Assembly (NCBI GenBank): GCA_002633005.1
Contig: NMRA01000022.1
Coordinates: 300,056 to 364,055, forward strand
Reading direction: 5' to 3'
Origin: Phoronis australis
Taxonomy: Eukaryota; Phoronida; Phoronidae
Length of the DNA stretch: 64,000 nucleotides
The notes beneath the pieces are model-generated. The model saw only the letters and a list, made by a program, of their open reading frames with translations. It did not search any database and was not told where the DNA came from. This document shows positions 25,789 to 38,464 of this stretch, piece by piece. The translations under genes and the position numbers were made by a program. Numbering within the stretch: position 1 is the first letter of the stretch; each line of letters opens with the position of its first letter.

Positions 25789-26340
25789 ATGCAGTGTTCG
25801 CCTTACTCTTCCAAAAATTGGGGTACTAGTGGACCCACCTACCAATATTTTTGGGGTCCATTTTGAATTTTTTGGAGTTCATGAAGTTTAATTTGGAAAT
25901 CTCTAAATGCGCACTCGCTAAGTATGAGACAAGCTTTTATTTTTCCTAATATTTGTCTGTTTCAACACTATTTCTGTGACTGTTATTGAGTATACCTCCT
26001 ATGGGACCAATTTTAATTGGATATTCTAACCTACATTGTGATTTAACCTACTTATGGAGCAGTGATGCTATGCGTTTTACTTGGGAAAATGAAACAGTCT
26101 AGCGGTGCTGTTATGAACGAAAGGCACAGTATGGTAATAAAAGAAAAGAACCAAGTGATTTTCATTTGGTTTTAGTATTATGTACCTTTGATCAAAAAAA
26201 TGCGCTCAAGGTAACGAACACCGATTATTTATTTATAATATTGGTGCTGTAATAATTGTTACCAGTAATTCTTGCTGCTGACGGAATTGGCCGTCATAAT
26301 CGGGAAATGATAGTTTGTCTGAGTATTTCTGTCTTATACT

Positions 26341-26555
26341 CTACTTCAAAGCAGGTAACCGGATAAGATACGAAAAAATCAGAAGGCAGAGGTATTAGTG
26401 GTCTTGAAATAAAACAAATATAGACTCGCCCCTTGGGCATATCAGGTCTTGGTCAGAGGGGAAAGGAAAATGAAATGTTGCTATCCAGAGGAACATGCCA
26501 TATCAACTGATGTCACCCTCAAGATCCATCCATGTTTGTATAAAATCCACTAGTG
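26341..26555. repeat. Family G dispersed repeat, copy 2
   Basis: CAAAGCAGGTAACC, TATTAGTGGTCTTGAAATAA, AACAAATATAGACTC, CTTGGGCATATCAGG and TGATGTCACCC match 1500-1735 in order. Confidence 0.55.
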
Positions 26556-26558
26556 AAA

Positions 26559-26664
26559 GAAAGTGCAGTTCATTTCATTAATTCCTGTGCCTGTCCTGTC
26601 TTACACAGTTTGAAAGTGCAGTTCATTTCATTAATTCCTGTGCCTGTCCTGTCTTACACAGTTT
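26559..26664. repeat. 53-bp tandem duplication
   Basis: Two identical units beginning GAAAGTGCAGTTCATTTCAT and ending CTTACACAGTTT. It directly follows the family G copy at 26341. Confidence 0.9.
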
Positions 26665-26953
26665 GAAAGTGAACTATGCCCGTGTCCCTGGGCAATAGAT
26701 TAGTAAACATGCATAAGTACAACAGGTATAGAATACTGTCCTCCTGTTCCAGTACTCAATCAGTCAATAGTGTTTTCTCACCTAATCACCTTGATGGCTT
26801 TAAAGCATGCATTATTTATCCATACTTTGCCAATTCACCAGTTGTTAACCTGGTCTAGTCACTTGAATGGGCTTTTGATAGGGTAAAGGTGACAGTGTCA
26901 CTATTAATCAACCGGCAATTCCGTTTGGAAATACTGGCGTTTTTTTCTACTAC

Positions 26954-27208
26954 TGGGTAAAAGTCTCAGCAACTTTGAACTCAAATAATAGCGGAAATCA
27001 TCGTTTTCACATTTTTGAAAGACTTCAAACTCTATAACAGTTATGAATGTCCTTGATTTTTCAAAATTTTGTTTGCTGGCGGCTTTGATACAGAACTCAA
27101 ACAGGGAAATGCATTAATTTGGTGCTTTGTATCTTTAATGAAAATTTTTGAAAATAAAGTTGCAAGTGTCCTCCACACTGCGTCTTAAATCTGGGAAGAT
27201 TTACCTAA
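26954..27208. mobile_element. Family A element, diverged
   Basis: Starts GGGTAAAAGTCTCAGCAA and ends near GGGAAGATTTACCTA, with the internal GAATGTCC and GCATTAATTTGGTGCTTTG blocks, in the same orientation as the 58401 copy. Confidence 0.55.
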
Positions 27209-28130
27209 TTAAGTAATAGAGCAGTGCACAGCTGTCTTGATGGTAACAACTGGGAACAAAAGTTTCAAGCGTCAAACTTTCTGAGCCATGACTCTGGTTT
27301 CCAATTTCAGCATTTCGGACTCATGGATTTTGAATTCTGCGTTTTATTTCTGGTTTGAATATCATTGGTCAAGACACGTTGTGTACGTAAGTTCTGATTT
27401 ATACAGTTTTAGAAGAAGTTAATCAACAATTTCAGAGTACATTAGAAGAGATTTTTTGCGGCTGCACTTGATTATTTACTCTTCACTTTTTATTTGCAAG
27501 CCAACATCTTTTTCGTAAACAACAGCAAAAAATCAGCAAGCTGTTCCCATAGAGATAAAATTAAAAGAGTCTATAACAACCACTCGACCTTTGGGAGTAT
27601 ATTTTTATGTCTAATAACGTCGCTTGGCCTTGATATGAACTCCAACTTAATCTGCTTTGATAGTAGTATAGGATTCAAGTTATTCGCAAACTGAATAAGT
27701 CTGACTGAGGATGCTGTGTTGAGGGTTCTTGTATCTAGAGATGTTCCTGCTCAACGTCCCCTGATAAGCATGCCGGTGTTTTCATTCTGCGTAATGGATG
27801 TGTGGATCTCTTTGATCTGAGCTTGGAATGATACTAGTCAGTGGCGTCACGCTTCACTGAACAAGGCTCGTTAATTGGGCGTGATAAATTACGAAGATTG
27901 ATATAAGGCTGCATGTGTTTGTGGGCGGCCTCAGGTAATTTTATTTTTTACTTGACGTTGATGATGTTAGATCTGTGCAAAAATACATTGATGGTCTTGA
28001 TAAAACTGTCGTTAGTACACTGCGCTGTTCTTTAAAGAAACAGTAAAATCTGATTTTGGACTATCATTGCTGTTATTAGTATATCATTTAAATTAGTCTG
28101 ATATTGTTCCGAATGCCCACAATATTTTGA

Positions 28131-28603
28131 ACGCCATCTGGTGATAACTCCGATAGTTTATAAGTTGAGTTGCAGTCAGTATGAATGGTTAATAGCACCA
28201 GTTAACTTTGCAGTAAAGAGGTGGATTTAACAGTGGAGCATCGTTGCTATGGTGCAGTATGAATGGTCAACTTCGGTCACATCAAAGTTATCACCAGGAG
28301 TCACTGTCAACAATTAAAGAGCAGTTTCGTAGCTAATAGTTGCTTATATTTTGTTCGAATAATCACCGATCAAATTAGAAATAAGTTTTTTCAATTAGCA
28401 CATGTAAATGTTCCCAAACTGTCTCGTTAAAAAAATCTTAGCATGTATGCAATTCATGAGCTACTACGTTGCTATTACTTCGATGACAACAGTGCCATCT
28501 ACTGTTTACTTTGATGTCTCTTAACTACCAAAGCCAGTATGAACTGTTCAGTTATGTTCTCAGTTGCTTAGACCAGAGTTAAGTCAGTATGAAAGGGCCA
28601 TTA
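28131..28603. mobile_element. Family C element, diverged copy in opposite orientation
   Basis: Ends AAGTCAGTATGAAAGGGCCATTA. Carries repeated CAGTATGAATGGT/CAGTATGAACTG motifs, GTGATAACTCCGATAG, ACAGTGCCATCTAC and CAAAAT..TTAGAAATAAG core pieces matching 15400-15911. The left end is not exact. Confidence 0.55.
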
Positions 28604-28798
28604 GGTGCCCCATGTTGCTTTGGAAACATTGAGAATATTGCATTTCAGATGTCTTCTCTACTTTGGCCTAAGTTGGCAAGATTTTCACGACCATGCGGTC
28701 ACAATCACATTGCAGTTGCCCCATGTCATGTTGAAGCCATGAGATACGGGTTTCTAAAGAACTTTTGGCCGACTTTTAGATGTGTGTCATGATCGCAA

Positions 28799-28965
28799 GT
28801 GTGGTAAAGTTTGAAAATATTTGGACAAAAATATTTGCTTGAGCTTCCAACATTGTTATGAATGCTGCAGTTTCTCAAAATATGGTGCTGTGGTTAAGCC
28901 TACCTATGGTGGACAACACGGACATGGGAAAGCATTAACAGAAATTAAATTATGTACCATGTTGC
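28799..28965. mobile_element. Family A element, partial
   Basis: GTGTGGTAAAGTTTG at the left, then CCAACATTGTTATGAATGC and GGGAAAGCATTAACAGAAAT, the order seen in the 58401 copy. The right terminus is lost. Confidence 0.5.
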
Positions 28966-31706
28966 ATCCTGCTCTAGAAAAACTTCACTAACGTTTCTTT
29001 TTGATCCCATGTCCAGATCGAGTTACTGTATATTCTCGGGACAGCATTACAGACTGCATGATAGCAGCGTCATAGAAAATTGTCATTGTGATGGGAGATG
29101 TTTTCCTGCTGGAGTCATGTTTCTCCCAAGCTCCCCAAGTGGTAGGCTATTCACTGAAGTGGCACAGTCTCCTCTGATACACCCAGTATAGTTTGGCCAC
29201 TTCTAAACCATTGATGGCCACTGATAGCCATTATCAGGAACACTTCACCGAATTTCGAACAAAGTAGAGCTATTATCTGCCTCTGCAAATACTCTTATGG
29301 CCTCAGTCAATAATAGTAAACTCTATTTTCTTCTTTACCTTTTGGTGGACTAAAATGATTAAGTTGTTTGCTCAATTGTCATGCCTGTTCGTGACCTGAT
29401 CTACTGATTCACCAACGGAATGTTGAACCCTTAGTGAAGGGGACGGTCTGATTCTTCTCTCAAAGCGTTGGTTGCCTAAAATCCCAAATAAAAAATTGGT
29501 TGTTTGGATCTAGGATGCGCATTGGGAAGCGACCCACTTAACATCTGTGCCAGTTGGATGCCCATCTTCGAGTTAATGTGCTCCTAAAAGTTTCAAATGT
29601 TCATGTTTAATATCACCCTTGCGGCGACCCTCAACTGGTTAGCTCCAGTATTAACCATAACGAGGGTAGTTGAATTAGTCAAAGCTGAATCAGAGCCAAA
29701 ATGGAGAAAGACAATACCTGCCTTGCTTGATTGTAATTTCCACTGTCATGTTTAAGTATAAATAAAACATTTACGTACACTTGTAAATAATCTGATATTG
29801 GTGAGTGGATTTTTATCAGAAATAAAGGACTTTCTCCGATCCACGTCTCTAGAGTATGTTGACGCTGTGCCTCCGTCATAAACTCTCAAATGCTTGAAGC
29901 AAATTCCGTATGGAGTCTGCTAAACTTGCAAGCGTGAGTAACGCTTCAGGCAAGTTAAAAGACAACTGTGGGGAAAGACTGCCCTCCTTGAACCATAACA
30001 TTCATTTCATAACATTGTGAATTAGAGTTTTTCTTTGGACTGCTTTTACTCTGATGAGATAACAATGGTGCATGAGCAGGGGACAGAATGAGGGTAGGTT
30101 GAAATCACTAAAACTAAGTTTAGTGCCCTTTTAAATGTTCTACTGCCAGCTAATCTGCTGTCAAGTGATGGTATGTTTTTACCTCATTGGATTTACCACT
30201 TTGCACTGGGTGCTTGTTTTCTCACCACAGTCAGTTTACATGTTCTTTGTTAATGCCCCATGACCATCCATCCATGTTTTCAGTGTCATTCCAACCACAG
30301 CCGCCAGGTGTTCCAGTTCACATGTAGAGGGCAGCAGATAACCTCACCAAATGCCACAGCCGTTCCCTCCTTGGTCTGAGTGTTTACGGCCTCTTCTCTT
30401 ATCTGAGTGACTTCTTTGACCTTAGCTGTATATTGGTTTAAACCGAACTCAGAAAACATGATGTCTTTCATTTGGATGACAGTGGGAATCTTTGCATTTC
30501 TCGTTGATTCTGTTATGGCATGTATTACGCCAAATAACTAGAAGTCCAAGCAAAGTGTGTCAGAGGATCTAGGGCTGGAGTATTCTTATTATTTTATTGG
30601 TGGACAGCGGGAGCTGGCGTCTCACTGCAATACTTTTGGTTGAGTACGTTTTTTAAAATTACTTCCAGCTTTCATTTATCCTGAAATAAACAGTTTTGAA
30701 TATTTGGGCTCTGCAGATTGTTCATGTCTAGAATGTGTTTTTTGTTTAACCTGTCAACTATTTTGTATTCCTCAGCTGTGGATGTATTTGAATTTACACC
30801 AAACTAAATTGGGAGTGTAACTCAGTTAGGACTGTGATGGCATAAGGTAATGCGATTGACTCAATTGTTATGCCTCGGCTTTTCTTTTGATGCAGGTCTT
30901 CTGAATATTGTTTAATTTTCGTACTATGTTACTCTGAGTCAGGTTGGCGCTTTGATTGATTTAAGTAGGTAGACGTGGGCGAGGTTAAGAACTGAATGAG
31001 TCTTATGAAACCAGGGTTAGTTAGTTATAATTGCCATGGTACAACTTAACACTGGGGGGTAGGATCACACCTAAGTGATTCATCACAACTTGACGGAGAT
31101 AAATGCACCACTACAGCAATTCTCTACTTATTTCGCTCAAAAACAATTACCAAAATTGACATTTTTTCGTTGTTCAAGGGCTGATTTCCTTGCCACAAGT
31201 TATAGGATCATTATCAAGGTTTGTTTTATTACATCTACAAGGTACAACCCATGCTACTGATCAACTGAAATTTGATAAAATAAAGTTTTAGTCATCGGCC
31301 ATATTGTAAGCTAAATTGGCGAGGTATTACTGCACTTGACTCGGGGCAAAGTGATGAGAATGATAGTGATCCAGTTTAAGTGGCCGCCACTACTTGACTA
31401 TGGGATAAAGTGACCTGTGTCTAGCATTAAGTGCCTGAGCGAAACTGATCCCCCACTACTAGACGTGATAACGCTTTCTGGGGTCAACTCCAACTGTTGT
31501 ACGAATACTTTTTCATGATAAGCATTTAAAGATGGAGCAAAATGATCCAGTCCAATTGATAATGTGAACGAACATTGATTCATCACAACTTGCCTGGGGT
31601 GGGATAGTTACACCTTATATTTTGTGGTTGCACAATTTGAGTCTGATGTATTTACTCTTTCACCAAAAATACTGTTGTAGACGATTTTCCCTTGTCTGTC
31701 AGCACA

Positions 31707-31912
31707 TACAGTGAAATTTCACATTTCTGATTTTCTCGTAATAGGTATCTAGCATCTAATGCCTTACCGTGTTCACCCTCTGTAGATACTTACTATTACA
31801 ATGTATCTTGAAATATTTTGGACATTCACACCAATGTTAGAAGACATTGAAACCAAAAAATTGTTAATTTTAGCAATTATTTTTGTCTGAAATTGATAAG
31901 GTGTCATCATAT
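31707..31912. mobile_element. Family A element, diverged
   Basis: Starts CAGTGAAATTTCAC and ends TTTGTCTGAAATTGATAAGGTGT, with the ATTTTGGACATTCACACCAA block. The right terminus is decayed. Confidence 0.6.
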
Positions 31913-32122
31913 CTAAGGCTCTTTTCAGTTGGTCTGTAACTCAGATATGTTTAATGCATCTTTAAGAATCAACGATGGCTTGATTATGATTCATCGCCTT
32001 TATTGCGTGCTGTGTTATGTAAGTAGTGGATTGTATTCATACAGTTATGCAAATGAGCCAAAATGTGTGTAAAGATTAGAGCTTTGTTCCTTTGTGGGTT
32101 ACCAGCATGGAAGTGGCCTGTA

Positions 32123-32170
32123 CACAGGGTGAATGATCCCACGTCCACAGGGTGAATGATCCCACGTCCA
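32123..32170. repeat. 24-bp tandem duplication
   Basis: CACAGGGTGAATGATCCCAC then GTC, present twice in direct succession. Confidence 0.8.
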
Positions 32171-32679
32171 CCTGATTTGAATAAATTAATGTGGGAACCA
32201 CTAGTAAACCAACCAGTGACGTGAAGTGCAATCTGTAGGGTGTGGAAACGTCAACAAGTAAGTAGTGACACTACATAGTATTTACCCACTATGCTGCACA
32301 TCTGTGGGGCTCCTTCAGAAACGTCCCTTTTTCCTGAAAGATTTTGCATCCACAAAGTGCTGTAAAAGTGACTGTACTTGAGAGCAGAAAATTCAAATCA
32401 GTTGTCATGACAATTGAGTTTGGCAAATTTCTTTTCTCTTAGAAGTTTTGATCTCTGCAGGTGCACTTTGTGTGGTTTGGTAATTATCTATTGCCTTTTG
32501 CCGTGGTACAACCTTAATCATCCTTTGTTCATGTTGCAGAACTGAGCAATAACGCCCTGGATACCCGTAATTCAATGTGGATCACTTCCACAAATATTCT
32601 TGCTCACTGTCACAGCCTAATTGTTTAATTGGTATGTTATTGTCTCTGAAGTTGTTATTTGGTTTTGAGGTGTTTTATG

Positions 32680-33222
32680 TGTTGCAAGTTTGATATAGTT
32701 GGCCATAACCTTGCATGATGTCGTTGCTAGTTTGATATAGTCGACCATAAGCTTGCACGGTGTCATTGCAAGTTTTATATAGTCGACCATAACCTTTGCA
32801 CAGTGTCGTTGCAAGTTTGACATAGTTGACCATAACTTTGCACGGTGTCATTGCAAGTTTGATATAGTCGACCATAACGTTGCATGGTGTCGTTGCAAGT
32901 TCGATATAGTTGACCATAACTTTGCACGGTGACATTGCAAGTTTGATATAGTCGACCAGAACCTTGTACGGTGTTGTTGCAAGTTTGATATAGTCGACCA
33001 TAACCTTGCACGGTGTCATTGCAAGTTCGATATAGTCGACCATAACCTTGCACGGTGTCGTTGCAAGTTTGATATAGTCTACCATAACCTTGCACGGTGT
33101 CATTGCAAGTTTGATGTAGTCGACCATAAGCTTGCAAGGCATCGTTGCACGTTTGATATAGTTGACCTTAACGTTGCACGGTGTCATTGCAAGTTTGATT
33201 TAGTCGACCATAACCTTGCACT
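32680..33222. repeat. 42-bp minisatellite, about 13 copies
   Basis: Unit core GCAAGTTTGATATAGTCGAC, then CATAACCTTGCACGGTGTCGTT, with roughly 5-15% differences between copies. Because 42 is a multiple of three, several frames on the minus strand stay open (for example 32675-33187), giving artefactual 14-residue-repeat peptides. Confidence 0.9.
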
Positions 33223-33571
33223 AAGACTACACCTAGCTGCACGTGCACTGTGCCACCATTCTCCTGATCAATGTTTTGGTGTTTTTCGACATGTTTTCTG
33301 AAAGTTTTCTGGACCTTTTACATTTTATGTACAAATACTATAATAAGGGGAATGAGCGGGACGGAAGGCTCCTGTGTATGTAACAGCAGGTGATAATTAC
33401 TTGTGCCTGTCGCAAGGATTGCAGCCACTCAGCGATTAACCATGACACAAGTTACCGTACCTCGATAAAGTGGGCAAGTTGGACTAGTTTAAGTAGTGTC
33501 CTGATAGTTCCTAAACCTAGCGACAAGTGACTCATTCCAGAATCAACTTGCTTTAGGGCAAGTCTGTGTGA
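33221..33571. mobile_element. Family D element, diverged copy
   Basis: GTGTATGTAACAGCAGGTGA, TAATTACTTGTGCCTGTCGC, TAAACCTAGCGACAAGTGAC and AATCAACTTGCTTTAGGG match 40105-40508 in the same order and orientation. The left end, next to the 42-bp minisatellite, is uncertain. Confidence 0.5.
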
Positions 33572-36229
33572 GGAAGGCACAACCGTAACACTGCATTGTG
33601 TAGGTCACGCAAGACGCTTGCGCTGCACTTGCGGCGAGAAACTTTGGCTTATGGAACGGAAACGGTGAATTCTATCCCATAATTCAGCTTTCGAACATCG
33701 CTAACATCATTTCGGCAGCCACCATTTTGGTAGAGTGCATTAGTGGGCTTCCAAGCATACTCACAAAATATTCTTCTTTCATTCGCATGATGTTGCTTGA
33801 TGTTACGTTGCACAGGCTTGTTCCAGTCCTTGCCTATTGTGCATTTACATGTCGAGATGGCATTAGTTTTACATAAAGCATAGCAAAGGTATCTGTAACA
33901 TAGAAACACAAAACTGCTTGTCCACTGTGAAGGTTTCGTGTCTTTACCTATATTGCGCTAATTTGAATTGGACTTGGGGCCCCATGGTATTACCCAAATT
34001 GGCCATGATTTTGTAATAAAACTCAAATCCAACACCATCTTGTGAATGATGACATTTTAGTCTGCATCATTTTTTCCATAATTTATTGAAATACCCGATT
34101 GTGGTTCTGAGTTAGTTTTGCCTTGACATTTCCATGTGCGCTCTTTTACATGATTCATTACTAGTGCAAAAGCACCCACATCCTAGATCCTTGCTTATGT
34201 AACATATTGAAAATCTAGGCATGGCAATATTTTAAAACTATGTTCCCTGGCTGTTAAGCAGCCAATGTTGAATTGTTAACCCGAAACAGGGTTAAAAAAT
34301 ATTGCAACCCTCAACTGATCTTGAATTGTTGTTGAATGCGCTGGCAGCTAAAGTCACAGACAACGTGTACAAATAATATGCATGCACCATTTTTAAATTC
34401 ACAATTTTAGGTTCGTCAACTGCAATGAAGGATTTTCTTGAGTCTCTGGTAGTTTCAATGTTCTTGTTGGTAACACAAATAGAATGGTATCAGGGTAATT
34501 TTATGAGGCCCATGTTGATTGTCCATTTTTAGCCAACTAAACAGTGCGAAAGGCAGCCTTAAACTATTGAAACAAAACCGTCATATGGAGAAGTCGACAA
34601 CTCGAAAAACCCATAACTTCCATGCATGGTCAACCAATCTATGGCAAGTTCTACAGTTAGCAATTCTATTATTCTGTTAGGCTCAATTATGCCGCTGATC
34701 ACTACCTTGGGGATTGACTATGCCAAACCAGTTGCATTAGTGTCTAAGATCAAAGTACGCTCGCTGCAGGGTTTCTGGCTATGGCTGCAGATAGCAGGCT
34801 GGACAATGCCTCCCAATGAGTATGTAAGTGTTGTCTGTAATCCCTGAGAAGTCACAGGAATGAGGATTATGGGAAAATAGGGATCTAGAGATTTATGCCT
34901 TAATTTCTTAGGTATAAGGAACTGGTGATATTCTGTATGTAACGACTGCTCCGGAGGTGTGAGTGCGTCATTTGCTCTAGAATCCTCTGTTGCAACATCA
35001 GCTTCTACACAAGTTAATTTCTTTTTCATCAGTGTTCTCCTGAAATTATGAATGATAATTTTCACCTGCACGTGAAGAATGGTGATTTTTGTGTTTGCTG
35101 GGATACCTTTGCCACATTTGTGATATTAAGGTCCACGGGGTAAAAAAAAGAAAGCCTCTGTGCTTAGTTTGTGCTTCATTAATTATGAATGCTCTTAGCC
35201 TTTATTTCTATAAATTATCAATCAGGAAGATCTGCTATGATCTTGAAAAATTTAGTCATGGGCTCTGAGTATTTTGGTGCGTTATGATTTCTTCAAATGT
35301 GTCCCATCCTGTAGCTATGAGAAACGTGCCATTTGCTGTGGGCGTATATCGTTTTTGTTCGAGTCATGCTTGTATTTATTTTTTGACATCGTCTTGAGCT
35401 CTTTTTTGAAGATTTTTGGATAGCTTTGTGTGAAAGTTTTGCACGTGTTCTGTAAATTTTCATCTTTTGATCAAGGAGATGTTTGCCATGAGTTTGGAAT
35501 ACGTGAATGCTCTTTTGGGTTAATTTTTGAGGTATTTTGACAAAGCGTGGTTAACTTTTCCTTTATTTTTTCACATTTTATTTTTGAAAGTCTTTTGCCT
35601 TCAATGTTATTGATGTTGTTGAAAGTAACGTCTGCTTGTATCTAGGTGGTTTAAGTTGGTCTTGGTTCTGCCTTAAGATTCAAATTTTAGAAGCAAACAT
35701 TTGCTTATATTAGAAATTAAAAAAATTTACCCTAAAAGGTTTAGTCTGAATATTCTGCTCATAGAAAACTAAAAACTAAACAGATCAGAAGTCATCTCTG
35801 TGAATCTATCCGACAACCATTGGTGTGGAAAATGTAAGCTATGTTGGCAAAAACTGTGGACTTGTAAGAAAGTGTTCCTCTGGAATTCTGGAATTCAGCG
35901 GCATAGCTGGCGGTTTCGTTTCTCTGGTCAACAATCTCAGGTTGACGTCACCACATGCAGCTTGGACACGCTTGACTGAACTGGGGTTCCTGTGCCAAGT
36001 GATGCTTGGCAAGCTGTTTACCAGGAAATTACTGGTATTTGTTCTACTGCAATCCCACTTTTAACTTCCATTTTGTTTTATTGTGCAAGATGGATGGCAA
36101 AGATTTTACTAGCATGTGTCATCATGGAGATTCTTTGGTGTTGTTCATGGGTGACTTGGGTCCCATAGCGGTAATATCTCTGATAGCGATAAAATTGTAA
36201 TGTTTGGGACTATGATAAACCGATCAAGG
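33572..36229. other. Non-coding stretch
   Basis: A family H copy at about 34240-34545 and a CRE octamer TGACGTCA at 35943-35950. The short open frames have no recognisable features. Confidence 0.45.
34240..34545. repeat. Family H element, diverged copy
   Basis: CTGGCTGTTAAGCAGCCAA at the left; GTTTCAATGTTCTTGTTGGT, AACACAAATAGAATGGTATC, ATTTTATGAGGCC and TTTTTAGCCAACTAAACAGT to the right, matching 41734-42068. Confidence 0.45.
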
Positions 36230-36515
36230 CCACAGCATGTATTGGCTGTCCCAAATTAAAGAATTCCAATCAGCGACAAACAATCATTCACTTGGATGAA
36301 ATATGCTATGGAGACTCATGAAAACGTTGCGTCAGCAACTATTTCCGATGATTTTATGAGCTTCCAAACTTGTTTGTAGACTCTGCTGTTACATAATGCA
36401 ATATCTGACACGATGAATGTCAAAATTGCAAAACCCAATCTCCTGAATCAAGAAAATTCAATTTGGTTAAATTTCGGGGTTCCAAATTTTGGAGACTGTC
36501 CAATCTGGAGAATTT
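36230..36515. mobile_element. Family F element, second copy
   Basis: AATCAGCGACAAACAATCAT, CTGAATCAAGAAAATTCAAT, TTCCAAATTTTGGAGACTG and TCCAATCTGGAGAATTTTT match copy 1 in order. The left terminus is decayed. Confidence 0.5.
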
Positions 36516-37611
36516 TTACAAGAATCAGTTCTGTCGTTGATGGCATTCGGTGCTATTGTCGATATCCATTTTAAGTGTAGACGATCTTTCGACATTTTAA
36601 TGCGACACACTTCCAAGTTTGATTCATAACTATAACTCTACCACGTAATGCATAATTTATAATCAAATCAGTCCAGTCTGTCCTATATTTAGATATCTTA
36701 GGTGTTGTCTGGGGAAAGAATGTTGCTGCTGTTCTTTTCCAAGTTATGGTTAACTAACACTTGCTACCTCATAACGCAAAGTTGTCGTGAGGACTCGATT
36801 GGGACCTCAGGGGTCTCACGCTCCACCGGCTAATTTGAAAAGGCTTTGTCCAGTCACGCGTTGTGGGTAATGAATCGAGATAATGATACCAACAGCCGAC
36901 GCGACAAGCAGAACTACTTTCTTTTACTTCATTTGTGCACTAACTGGAGAAATTTAGAATTAGACTTTTAAACACTATCCGATCTTCAACTTTTTTCGGG
37001 AGACTTAAACCTCNCGAGATGCTCCAGCAGCCAACTCGGGGCGGTCTCTCACGAGGGTTTAGCGTTATGTAATGTTGACAAGAAACCAGAAATTTGGTAG
37101 ATTGACTTAACAGGCACAATGGTCCTACTATTGATGCCTGCATTCAGGTCACAAAGTGGCCTGGTGCCTTTATATTCAACTAACATATCTCAGCAGGGAA
37201 TCTTAATGTTCTCACTCCATCCAGAAAATAAAAAGAGGATCTTTTCTATGTTAGCACCACCTGAGTATGATAGATAATTAGTACATAGGATTTGTTTCCT
37301 GTTTCGCTGCAAGAAAGCAGTGGCCAGAAAAACGATGATCATATTCAGCGACAGATCTTAATTGATTGTTGCTGGATTGATTCTTGCACTGTTTCGTGAG
37401 AACACCAGTGAAGCGTGTCACGTCGCAAAATAGATGGCTGATATCTATGTCAGAGTGATTGCCATCCGCCGACTGTCGATCTGGATTTTCATTAGTCCAT
37501 CTGTAATTGCGTTTCTTTTGCCGATCAGAGATCAAAGCTAACAGTAATGGATCGACTGGTGATCACAAAATTATTCACTGACTCCGGGTAAACCCGTCGT
37601 TAACTCATTAA

Positions 37612-37631
37612 TATTTAGGTCAGCATGACCT
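37612..37631 (+). promoter_or_regulatory. Overlapping RORE and perfect IR3 (ERE-type) nuclear receptor site
   Basis: TATTTAGGTCA (37612-37622) matches the A/T-rich-flanked monomer site bound by ROR and Rev-erb/E75 receptors. The same half-site forms AGGTCA-GCA-TGACCT (37617-37631), a perfect inverted repeat with 3-bp spacing, the estrogen-response type. By base counting, an exact 12-base match is expected far less than once in this window. In vivo use is inferred. Confidence 0.45.
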
Positions 37632-38411
37632 CTTCGTCCATGTGAGGAGGTTTACTCGATGACAAGGCATCTCTGATTAGTGGAGGCGAAGTTTGTAGCT
37701 TTGTGTTTATAATCTTTTATTCATTATAGACTTATTAAAGCATGGTCTAACTGGATACTGCCTTATGGCCGTCTTTGTCTTTTTGCTGTCAGATTACCTC
37801 CCCTGATACTGTTGTCGAAAAAAAATTATGAAATATCGTAGGTTACGCGGTGTTGTGAACAATGAATTGCTAAGACACTAAAATTGAATATCCCGTGGTT
37901 TTCATAGTTTCATCAGTGTCCAATTATTCTTTGTCTTTGCAAATGCTTTAAAATTTCAGTTATACTGTTTTCATTAAAAGTTAGTTTGTATTTGTCATTC
38001 TGATGCAAATAAAGTTTTCTGTTGGATAATGTTATGCATTCATGGAAATACTTGAAAACCGAGTGTGTCGCGATAAAATATTCTGCACCTGTCCAACTCG
38101 GTGCGGCCCACACTCCATTTTGGAAACTCGGGGTCAAAATATGAATTGCATTTTTCTATCTGAATTGGTAAAAGAAGAGTAAATTTTTTTCAGGATGTGG
38201 GGAATTTATTCCATACACACCCGTCGTCAAAACCTCAAGAACTGCGCTGACCATTCGCTCTAACCGTGATTACTCGCTACCACCCTCGTTAATGGATGTT
38301 AACTGTTCACACACAGTTCTAACATTTACGGTTATGTGGCACCTTTGGGAAATGTCCAAATTTGTTTAATTTCGTAACATTATATTTCACATAAATATGC
38401 TGTGCGTGCAG

Positions 38412-38464
38412 CCGGCGTCTTCATCAACAAACGCGAGAAGCGTCAGGAGAAGAAAATTCAGTCG
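38412..38464 (+). CDS. Candidate exon in the less AT-rich island (low confidence)
   Basis: GTGCGTGCAG|CC acceptor and TCG|GTAAAA donor enclose 53 nt reading AGVFINKREKRQEKKIQS in the frame supplied by exon 4990-5066 (phase 1). It leaves in phase 0, matching the receptor exon acceptor at 45511/45512. The purine-rich GAGAAG/GAAGAAA content resembles exonic splice enhancers. The acceptor has a poor pyrimidine tract and the donor is mediocre, so this is only suggestive. Confidence 0.22.

Larger units (their letters stand above)
19027..26337. other. Non-coding stretch, minisatellite and family J repeats
   Basis: Contains a G-rich run near 20051-20068, the 23-bp minisatellite at 23037-23195 and two family J repeats (24646-24826, 25643-25788). 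The rest shows no recognisable gene or element. Confidence 0.5.
28604..32679. other. Non-coding stretch, two family A relics
   Basis: Family A copies at 28799-28965 and 31707-31912, plus a 24-bp unit present twice at 32123-32170 (CACAGGGTGAATGATCCCAC core). No gene recognised. Confidence 0.5.

Noticed and set aside
32675-33187. 170-aa minus-strand open frame with 14-residue repeats
   Set aside because: It is a translated 42-bp minisatellite; several frames are open for the same reason and no start or splice context supports a gene.
2889-35950. Three TGACGTCA cAMP-response octamers (2889, 15525, 35943)
   Set aside because: About one is expected by chance, one lies inside family C, and they are not clustered near a start site.
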